From UBA1038 sp964481445 (GTDB taxonomy: Bacteria > Bacillota > Clostridia > Christensenellales > Aristaeellaceae), in contig CAYZTQ010000058.1 of assembly GCA_964481445.1 (NCBI GenBank), positions 1-12,598 on the forward strand: a stretch of 12,598 nt of DNA, given 5' to 3'. Under the pieces are notes generated by a model that ran no database searches, was not told the DNA's origin, and saw nothing but the letters and a program-made list of their open reading frames with translations. The position numbers and the translations under genes were made by a program. Positions 6,369 through 12,598 of this stretch are shown here, piece by piece; position 1 is the first letter of the stretch, and the number at the start of each line of letters is the position of its first letter.

Positions 6369-6837
6369 GGCTTTCCTCCTCTTCCGATAATACAAGCCGG
6401 AGGGACTTGCGTGCTTTTGCCAGACGGCCCCGCACAGTGCTGCCGGGGATGCGCAGAAGCCTCGCGATCTCATCCGTCGGCAGGCCTTCCAGATAATGCA
6501 GCATCACCACAACGCTCTGTTTTTCCGGCAGGCGTTCCACCGCGTCCCGAACCTCCATGCCGGGCGGGTCAACCGGCGTTTCGGGCAGCCGCTCCATCGG
6601 GATCAGCCGCCGCTGCCGCCTGTATATCCCCTTGCAGGCGTTGATGAGAATGCGAATCAGCCAGGTACTGAACAGTTCTTCCCGCCTTAAGGTATGGCGC
6701 TTTTCCCACGCGGAAAGCAGCGCCTGCTGCATGGCGTCGTATCGATCTGCCTCATTTCGCAGCATCCCGCAGGCCACGCGGTACATCAGGTTTTCCATCT
6801 CCAGGGCTTTCTTCGCAAAGGTCGGTTGATCAAGCAA
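6355..6837 (-). CDS. ECF-type RNA polymerase sigma factor
   Basis: This 160-residue protein is a group 4 (extracytoplasmic function) sigma-70 factor, which redirects RNA polymerase to a small regulon. Region 2 spans about 12-78, with LMYRVACGMLRNEADRYDAM and FSTWLIRILINACKGIYRR, the latter typical of the -10-binding helix. Region 4 spans about 98-148, with LPEKQSVVVMLHYLEGLPTDEIA and a helix-turn-helix ending STVRGRLAKARKSLR. The start is taken as TTG at 6837 because AGGAGGTGA stands 7 bases upstream. An in-frame ATG at 6882 would add 15 residues unlike the family and would put the ribosome site inside the gene. It overlaps the downstream membrane-protein gene. Its own promoter is not clear; GGGAAC and GTCTAA elements occur upstream but at unusual spacing. 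Confidence 0.88.
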   Translation of the reverse strand: MLDQPTFAKKALEMENLMYRVACGMLRNEADRYDAMQQALLSAWEKRHTLRREELFSTWLIRILINACKGIYRRQRRLIPMERLPETPVDPPGMEVRDAVERLPEKQSVVVMLHYLEGLPTDEIARLLRIPGSTVRGRLAKARKSLRLVLSEEEESHETV

Positions 6838-6844
6838 GCAGTCA

Positions 6845-6866
6845 CCTCCTGCGGGGGCGTCCCCGC
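6845..6866 (-). promoter_or_regulatory. Ribosome binding site with abutting GC hairpin, sigma-factor gene
   Basis: The minus strand reads GCGGGG-ACGC-CCCCGC (6866-6851), a 6-bp GC stem, followed at once by AGGAGG (6850-6845) and then the TTG start 7 bases on. The ribosome site both decides the start codon and abuts a stable hairpin, so folding there could affect translation of the sigma factor. Confidence 0.5.
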
Positions 6867-6970
6867 CGCACATCAGATGCATCTACCCATTAGACACCCG
6901 AAAGCAGGAAAATGTTTGTTCCCGAAAATAACTTTGTTGCGGAAGATTCTCTTGATGGCATAGCTCATAC

Positions 6971-7011
6971 ACAAAGAATGAGCCAGACACTTAGCCCGGC
7001 TCATTCTTTGT
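6971..7011. terminator. Intrinsic terminator-like stem-loop after the ABC ATPase gene
   Basis: ACAAAGAATGAGCC (6971-6984) and GGCTCATTCTTTGT (6998-7011) form a perfect 14-bp stem with a 13-base loop. It lies 48 bases past the stop of the ABC ATPase gene, so its job is most likely to end that minus-strand transcript. The better T-rich tail (TTTGTTTTATG) is on the plus strand, so it may work in both directions. Confidence 0.7.
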
Positions 7012-7059
7012 TTTATGATTCAGTTGAGCGCCGATGATGCATCAGGCGCCCTCAGGCAC

Positions 7060-8181
<1,122 letters not shown>

Positions 8182-8240
8182 GAGGGTACCTCCGTCTTTG
8201 TTATCATCGTAAAGGCGTTTGCCCGCCTTGTTTCATATAG

Positions 8241-8269
8241 ATTATAGCCAATCTGCTCTCTGGTGGAAA
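8241..8269 (-). promoter_or_regulatory. Promoter of the ABC ATPase gene
   Basis: The minus strand carries a perfect TATAAT (8246-8241) preceded at 17 bases by TTTCCA (8269-8264), a weak -35 box. The predicted start near 8234 gives a leader of about 52 bases. The weak -35 suggests dependence on an activator or modest strength. Confidence 0.6.
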
Positions 8270-8312
8270 CCCACTAAAACCACCAAAGTTTCGCCATTAA
8301 GTTTGTGCAAAC
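8261..8312. promoter_or_regulatory. Operator-like inverted repeats upstream of the ABC ATPase gene
   Basis: TGGTGG (8261-8266) and CCACCA (8280-8285) form an inverted repeat overlapping the -35 box. GTTTG-TG-CAAAC (8301-8312) is a second near-palindrome about 60 bases upstream of the -10. Both sit where a regulator would bind. No regulator gene is in the window and neither matches an operator I know. The rest of 8182-8356 shows nothing further, and no clear terminator for the upstream operon. Confidence 0.3.
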
Positions 8313-8356
8313 CTGTGTTCATCGGGCAGTTTTTTTCCGCATTCGGCCAAACAGGC

Positions 8357-9079
8357 TCACAGGCTCAGCATTGCCCTCGCGCGGTCGGGATAGTTGGTGA
8401 TCATCATATCCACCTCGGCCTCGATCATGGCCTTCATCTCGCGCTCGCTGTTCACCGTCCACACGTTCACCTCGATGCCCGCCTTATGCGCTTTGCGGCA
8501 GTACTCCGGCAGGAAGATCACATTGCGGTAGTGCGGATGGAGGGCGTTCAGCTTATTATCCCTGGCATAGCGCCAGGGGCGCAGCAGAATTCCATCGTAC
8601 AGGGCCCCGCAATAGGCATCCGGCTTAAGCGCCTGCAGGCGTTCAAGGCTCGCGTGGTTGAACGAGGAGTAAAGCACCCTGTCCTCCATACCCATCTTCG
8701 CAGCCAATTCCAGCACCTTTTCTTCAATGCCGGGGTAGGGGTTGATGCCGGTCTTCAATTCTACATTGATAACAAGGCCGAGGGGCTTTAAAAGCTCATA
8801 CACTTCTGAAAGCGTGGGGGCTTTCGCGTTCTCATACTCGGGATGCAGCCTGTTGAAATTGAATTTCTTCAGCTGCGCGAGCGTCTGCTCGGCAATCAGG
8901 CCGGTGCCGTCCGACACGCGGTCGATCTTCTCGTCGTGCGCGACCAGCAGCGCGCCGTCCCGCGTCAGATGTACATCCAGTTCCACAGCGTCCGCGCCCT
9001 GCTCGGCCGCCAGCTGAAAAGCCTCCAGCGTATTCTCCGGCGCGTATCCGGAGGCGCCGCGGTGTCCGCAAATCTTCAT
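8357..9079 (-). CDS. Glycerophosphodiester phosphodiesterase (GDPD/UgpQ-like)
   Basis: The 240-residue cytoplasmic enzyme would hydrolyse glycerophosphodiesters, such as glycerophosphocholine, to glycerol-3-phosphate and an alcohol. It has the GDPD signature at the N-terminus, GHRGASGYAPENTLEAF (H6, R7), then ELDVHLTRDG with metal ligands E33 and D35, the catalytic H48 in VAHDE, NVELKTG (E107, K109), and the barrel-closing VNVWTVN and ITNYPD. No signal peptide is seen. The length fits bacterial UgpQ. The ATG at 9079 is preceded by AAAGGA 7 bases away and sits 13 bases after the lacZ stop, so it is the second gene of a lacZ operon. It lies directly upstream of a UgpC-like ATPase, echoing the ugpBAECQ grouping of enterobacteria, though that ATPase has its own promoter. 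Confidence 0.92.
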   Translation of the reverse strand: MKICGHRGASGYAPENTLEAFQLAAEQGADAVELDVHLTRDGALLVAHDEKIDRVSDGTGLIAEQTLAQLKKFNFNRLHPEYENAKAPTLSEVYELLKPLGLVINVELKTGINPYPGIEEKVLELAAKMGMEDRVLYSSFNHASLERLQALKPDAYCGALYDGILLRPWRYARDNKLNALHPHYRNVIFLPEYCRKAHKAGIEVNVWTVNSEREMKAMIEAEVDMMITNYPDRARAMLSL

Positions 9080-9092
9080 TTGCCTATCCTTT

Positions 9093-12000
9093 CTATTTGA
9101 GAAGCCTCTCCGCTGTGAGCATCGGCGACTGGGTCTGCCTGTCCAGCGTGGTGAAAACAAAGCGGAAGCTGCGCTTCTCCTTCAAATAGAGCCTATCCTT
9201 CATAAGCGGCTCGGGCCCGCAACTGTTGCTGCCAAGCGGCCCCATCGCGCCGTCGATACAGACCTCGGTCAGAGGCTGCTTTTTAAGCTCGTAGGTGTGT
9301 TTGGCCAGCGTCAGCGCCTCCTGCGTATAGTTGTGCGCGCTGAAGGAGAAATTGTCCCCCGCCAGCATCAGGCCGCGCCCGGCGGTATCCGAAAGCAGCA
9401 GATACAGGGTATCCGCGTGCGAGCCGTTTTCCTGCGGATAGACGTAGGGCTCGTGCAGCTCGTCCACCAGCGCGCTGTATCTGCCAAGCGGCATGCCCAG
9501 CTTCTTGTCGGGATAGCTTTCCTTGGGCCCGCGGCCGTACCACTCCACCCGCTCGAAGCTTTCGGGCATCGAGAACCGGAGGCCCAGGCGGGGCAGGTAC
9601 ATCTCCTCCAGCAGCTTCTCGTTGCCTGGGTAGGGCGTGTAGTCAAGCTTCAATTCTACCTTGCCGCAGGGCAGGAAGCGGAAGCGCTGCTCCAGCGTCA
9701 GAAGCGGCCTGAAAATCTTGGGCGCGTGCACGCTGACGACGTGAACCCTGACCTCGCCCTCCACTTCTTCCGCCTCAAACGCGGTGACGCGGGCCTGCAG
9801 CTTGTCAAGGCCGTACTTCGCCCACCGCGCGGCCACATTGGCGCCGAAGCCCCGGTCGTTATCGGTGGGCGCGCGCCAGACGTTGAGCGCAAGAGGGCTG
9901 GTGAGAATGGGCTGCCCGGCGCACTCGATTTGATACAGGCCCGCCTTTTCAAAGCTGAAGCGGTAGACCGTCTCGCCGGAGCGGACGGTGATTTCGCTCT
10001 CCATCTTTTCAAGGTTCAGCGGCTTCTTGGGCAGAGCATGCACAGGCCTCGGCTCGCCGAGACCTAGCTGAGCCTGATCGCGCGCGACCACATGGCCGGC
10101 CTTCGCCCAGTTAGTAGACTGCCTGAGCGCCAGTTCCACCGTCAGCACACTGCCCTTGGGATAGCTGCCGAGGTCCAGCTTCAGCTCGGTCTCTTCGCCC
10201 GCGGGGCAGCTGAGCGGCGCAGTACCGTCCTTCAGCAGCCCGCCCAGGTATTCAAGGCGCCAGGAAAGGGTATAGGCGTCCAGATCGCTGAAATCAAGGC
10301 AGTTGCGCAGCGCGAAGAGGCCCTGTGCCTCGTCCTTTACAGACAGCCGCGCCGGGCGGATAACATGGGCATATTCCAGCATGCCGGTGTGCGGCGTTCT
10401 GTCAGGATAGAGCAGGGCATCCACGCAGAAGTTGCCGTCGTTGGGATACTCGCCGAAATCGCCGCCGTAGGCCCAGTAGGGGCCGCTGCCGTCGGGCGCT
10501 TCCTTGGTGATGCCATGATCCACAAACTCCCACACACAGCCGCCCATCAGGCGCGGGCTGTGATAGATGGCCTGCCAGTAATCCTCAAGGTTGCCGGGGC
10601 CCTGCCCCATGGCGTGCGCGTATTCGCACAGGAAGAAGGGCTTGGGGTTATCTTCTTTCCCGTACTCCAGCACCTTGTCCACCGAGGTGTACATCTGGCT
10701 GTAGAAATCTGCCGTCTTCGCTTCGCGGTCACGCTCGTAATGGATGGGGCGGCTCGTATCCTTCTTGCGGATGGCCTCCGCCATCTTCTCGTGCACGATG
10801 CCGTAGCCGGACTCGTTGCCCAGCGACCAGGAGATGATGCTCGCATGGTTGCGGTCTCTCGCCACCATGCGCAGGCCGCGGTCGACAAACTGCGGCGCCC
10901 AGGCAGGGTCGGAGGCGATCAGGTCGTAGCTGTCAAAAGAAACCACGCCGTGGCACTCGATGTCCGCCTCGTCCACCACATACAGGCCGTACTCGTCGCA
11001 CAGGTCGAGGAAACGCTGGTCGGGCGGGTAGTGGCTGGTGCGCACGCAGTTGACATTGCAGCGCTTCATGGTCAGCACATCCTCAAGCATCAGGTCTACC
11101 GTGGCAAAGGAGCCGAGGCTCATGTGCGTGTCGTGGCGGTTGACGCCCTTCAGCTTGACGGGACGGCCATTGACGCAGAACACGCCGCCCACGATATCAA
11201 CCCGGCGCATGCCGATGCGCAGATGCTCGGTCTGCCCCGGCACTTCCACGTACAGGTCATAGAGCTTGGGGGTTTCCGCCGTCCACGGCTCAACCCTGGG
11301 GAAGGCGTAGCGGCCGGAGGCCTTGCCCTCTTCTACAGGCAGAGCGGCGTCCAGCATCAGGCTCTCGCCGTCGTACAGCCTGACCTTTACTTCAGAAGCG
11401 CCCTGCGCCTTGACGCGAAGGCGCAGCAGGCCGGTCGACAGATCGCTGTCGAGGCTGGCGTCCGCCTTCACATCGTAAATCGCGGTCTCGCCGAAACTGA
11501 GCAGCATCACATCGCGGAAAATGCCGCTGAGGCGCCACTTGTCCTGGTCCTCAAGGTAGGTGCCGTCCGACCACTGGAAGACCAGCACCTGCAGCACATT
11601 GTCCTTCTCTTTGACCAGCCCGGTCACATCAAACTCCGCCGGCATGTGCGGCACCTTGGAAAAGCCTGCCAGCTGCCCGTTGACATAGGCGTAGTAGCAG
11701 CTGTCGACCCCCTCAAAGCGCAGACGGGTGCCGCGGCCGAGGAAGGCCTCAGGCAGATCAAACATCCTGCGGTAGCAGCCCACAGGCGTAGCATCCGGCA
11801 CATGGGGCGGGTCGTAGGGGATGGGGAAGTTCACATTGGTGTACTGCGGCGCGCCGAAGCCCTGCATCTGCCAGCAGCCGGGCACGCGGATCTCGCGCTC
11901 GCTGAGCCACTGGGACGCGTCGTCCGGGATTTCAAAGGGGCTGTCATACAGATGAAAGCCCCACAGGCCGTTGAGCGAATAAAAATAGGGCGAAGCGGCT

Positions 12001-12110
12001 CTTTCCCCCGCCGCGGCCAATATGGCATCGGGATAGGGAACCACGGTCGTCCGATCCGGCAGGCGGTTCACATGAAGGCAGTTCAAATCTCGATATTCGT
12101 GCAAACGCAT
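9093..12110 (-). CDS. lacZ: Beta-galactosidase, glycoside hydrolase family 2
   Basis: This 1005-residue enzyme hydrolyses terminal beta-D-galactosides such as lactose; E. coli LacZ has 1024 residues. In order it shows the N-terminal sugar-binding jelly roll (about 40-210, SLNGLWGFHLYD, VPGCWQMQG, SDGTYLEDQDKWRLSGIFRD), the immunoglobulin-like domain, the TIM barrel (about 315-620) starting KGVNRHDTH, and the C-terminal small-chain domain from about DNDRGFGAN. The acid/base is E433 in SLGNES and the nucleophile E496 in LCEYAHAMG. No signal peptide is seen, so it is cytoplasmic and its substrate must be imported. The ATG at 12110 is preferred: AGGAG lies 9 bases upstream, and the in-frame ATGs at 12146 and 12173 fall in or before the -10 box. 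It heads an operon with the GDPD gene. Its specificity beyond beta-galactosides is not certain. Confidence 0.96.
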   Translation of the reverse strand: MRLHEYRDLNCLHVNRLPDRTTVVPYPDAILAAAGERAASPYFYSLNGLWGFHLYDSPFEIPDDASQWLSEREIRVPGCWQMQGFGAPQYTNVNFPIPYDPPHVPDATPVGCYRRMFDLPEAFLGRGTRLRFEGVDSCYYAYVNGQLAGFSKVPHMPAEFDVTGLVKEKDNVLQVLVFQWSDGTYLEDQDKWRLSGIFRDVMLLSFGETAIYDVKADASLDSDLSTGLLRLRVKAQGASEVKVRLYDGESLMLDAALPVEEGKASGRYAFPRVEPWTAETPKLYDLYVEVPGQTEHLRIGMRRVDIVGGVFCVNGRPVKLKGVNRHDTHMSLGSFATVDLMLEDVLTMKRCNVNCVRTSHYPPDQRFLDLCDEYGLYVVDEADIECHGVVSFDSYDLIASDPAWAPQFVDRGLRMVARDRNHASIISWSLGNESGYGIVHEKMAEAIRKKDTSRPIHYERDREAKTADFYSQMYTSVDKVLEYGKEDNPKPFFLCEYAHAMGQGPGNLEDYWQAIYHSPRLMGGCVWEFVDHGITKEAPDGSGPYWAYGGDFGEYPNDGNFCVDALLYPDRTPHTGMLEYAHVIRPARLSVKDEAQGLFALRNCLDFSDLDAYTLSWRLEYLGGLLKDGTAPLSCPAGEETELKLDLGSYPKGSVLTVELALRQSTNWAKAGHVVARDQAQLGLGEPRPVHALPKKPLNLEKMESEITVRSGETVYRFSFEKAGLYQIECAGQPILTSPLALNVWRAPTDNDRGFGANVAARWAKYGLDKLQARVTAFEAEEVEGEVRVHVVSVHAPKIFRPLLTLEQRFRFLPCGKVELKLDYTPYPGNEKLLEEMYLPRLGLRFSMPESFERVEWYGRGPKESYPDKKLGMPLGRYSALVDELHEPYVYPQENGSHADTLYLLLSDTAGRGLMLAGDNFSFSAHNYTQEALTLAKHTYELKKQPLTEVCIDGAMGPLGSNSCGPEPLMKDRLYLKEKRSFRFVFTTLDRQTQSPMLTAERLLK

Positions 12111-12144
12111 GGCAAAACTCTCCTGCTTTGTTATTTCTTGCTGC

Positions 12145-12173
12145 ATTATAGCACAGCCCCTATGGGCAAACAA
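12145..12173 (-). promoter_or_regulatory. Promoter of the lacZ-GDPD operon
   Basis: The minus strand has TATAAT (12150-12145) with TTGTTT (12173-12168) 17 bases upstream. The predicted start near 12138 gives a leader of about 28 bases. The spacer holds the near-palindrome CCCATAGGGG. No lac-type repressor gene or clear operator was found. Confidence 0.65.
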
Positions 12174-12206
12174 GCAAACGGAGACGCGCGAAAGCCGCCC
12201 GCGCTA

Positions 12207-12215
12207 TGGTATACT
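12207..12215 (+). promoter_or_regulatory. Extended -10 promoter of the metallopeptidase gene
   Basis: TGGTATACT is a TGn-extended -10 element (TATACT at 12210-12215); no -35 box is evident. The start would be near 12222, about 19 bases before the GTG. It is divergent from the lacZ promoter, with the two -10 boxes about 60 bases apart. Confidence 0.5.
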
Positions 12216-12240
12216 GACATCGAAAAGCGAGGTGAAAGCC

Positions 12241-12598
12241 GTGGATATCGACCGCTTTGCAGCGATTCTGGAAGAGCAGGCCGCCCTGCTGCCCGCCGCC
12301 GTGATGCAGCGCCTCAACCTCGGCATCGGGGTCGTTCCGGGCGCCAGGCGCGACCGGCGGGCAGAGCCGGGCGCGCGCCTATACACGCTGGGCGAATATC
12401 ACCGCCACCCTGTGATGGGCCGCGGCATCGTGCTGTACTACGGCTCCTTCCAAAAAGTCTTTCCTCATTTGATGGAAAACGAGCCGCGCCTGCGCGCGGA
12501 AATCGACCGTGTGCTGCGCCACGAGTTGACCCACCACCTCGAATCGCAGGCGGGCAGCCGCGAGCTGGAAATCGAGGATGCGAGAAGGCTGGCGGAGT
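12241..12598 (+). CDS. Metallopeptidase family protein (Zincin_1 type), 3' end cut by the window
   Basis: The first 119 codons are present and run off the window edge. The protein begins at GTG with GAGGTG upstream. It contains LYTLGEYHRHPVMGRGIVLY, then YGSFQKVFPHL, then the zinc-binding HELTH (H94, E95, H98) inside RHELTHHLE, followed by ELEIEDARR. This matches the small (about 120-140 residue) bacterial putative metallopeptidases of the Zincin_1 family (PF06262). In these, HExxH is expected to bind zinc and supply the catalytic glutamate, and the physiological substrate is not established. The normal family length suggests only a few residues are missing. It stands alone, divergent from lacZ, with no functional link evident to its neighbours. 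Confidence 0.88.
   Translation, partial: MDIDRFAAILEEQAALLPAAVMQRLNLGIGVVPGARRDRRAEPGARLYTLGEYHRHPVMGRGIVLYYGSFQKVFPHLMENEPRLRAEIDRVLRHELTHHLESQAGSRELEIEDARRLAE

Noticed and set aside
6880..6925. An ECF-type self-regulated promoter (GGGAAC ... GTCTAA) for the sigma gene
   Set aside because: The elements are 22 bases apart, beyond the usual 16-18, so the match is too poor to annotate.
8290..8357. A terminator for the lacZ-GDPD operon near the T-run at 8330-8336
   Set aside because: The T-run is on the plus strand and no adjacent stem reads correctly for the minus-strand transcript.

Overview
The window looks like a chromosomal segment from a GC-rich anaerobic Firmicute of the gut Clostridia type. 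The grounds are RlmH, RecF and a DnaA-box cluster of Firmicutes type, consensus sigma-A promoters with AGGAGG-like ribosome binding sites, a two-gene sigma factor/membrane-protein module of a kind seen in Clostridia, and a GH2 beta-galactosidase next to a UgpC/MsmX-like ATPase. A genus cannot be assigned from sequence reading alone. Exactly 100 N at 1715-1814 mark a scaffold gap, so this is a draft or metagenome assembly.

Layout. (1) 18-2146, plus strand: a sigma-A promoter, a MATE efflux transporter and, overlapping it by 4 bases, a small protein-kinase-like protein interrupted by the gap. Their intrinsic terminator appears to lie inside the 3' end of the convergent recF gene. (2) 2157-4401, minus strand: a tight operon, HAD phosphatase - rlmH - recF, with overlapping ends, read from a near-consensus promoter at 4456-4484. 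(3) 4489-5078: a 590-base region with no convincing gene. It is richer in A+T than its surroundings and holds two perfect DnaA boxes, several near-matches and short ATGCA repeats. It is a candidate chromosomal replication origin (oriC) or other DnaA-binding locus. (4) 5030-6837, minus strand: an ECF-type sigma factor (TTG start) and a single-pass membrane protein with a large outer domain, ending at a strong terminator that faces the DnaA-box region. (5) 7060-8181, minus strand: an orphan sugar/glycerol-phosphate type ABC ATPase with its own promoter. (6) 8357-12110, minus strand: a lacZ - glycerophosphodiester phosphodiesterase operon. (7) 12241 to the window edge, plus strand: the start of a Zincin_1-type metallopeptidase, divergent from lacZ.

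Working together: the HAD-rlmH-recF operon is housekeeping (ribosome modification, DNA repair) and sits beside the putative origin, as recF often does. LacZ would release galactose and glucose from galactosides. The neighbouring phosphodiesterase would release glycerol-3-phosphate from glycerophosphodiesters. The orphan ATPase could power carbohydrate or glycerophosphodiester importers encoded elsewhere. The sigma factor and its membrane partner are a probable envelope-sensing pair. No mobile element, CRISPR array, tRNA or rRNA was seen. The observation most worth pursuing is the DnaA-box locus: sampled GC skew appears to change sign across it, yet every complete gene to its right would face an outgoing replication fork.
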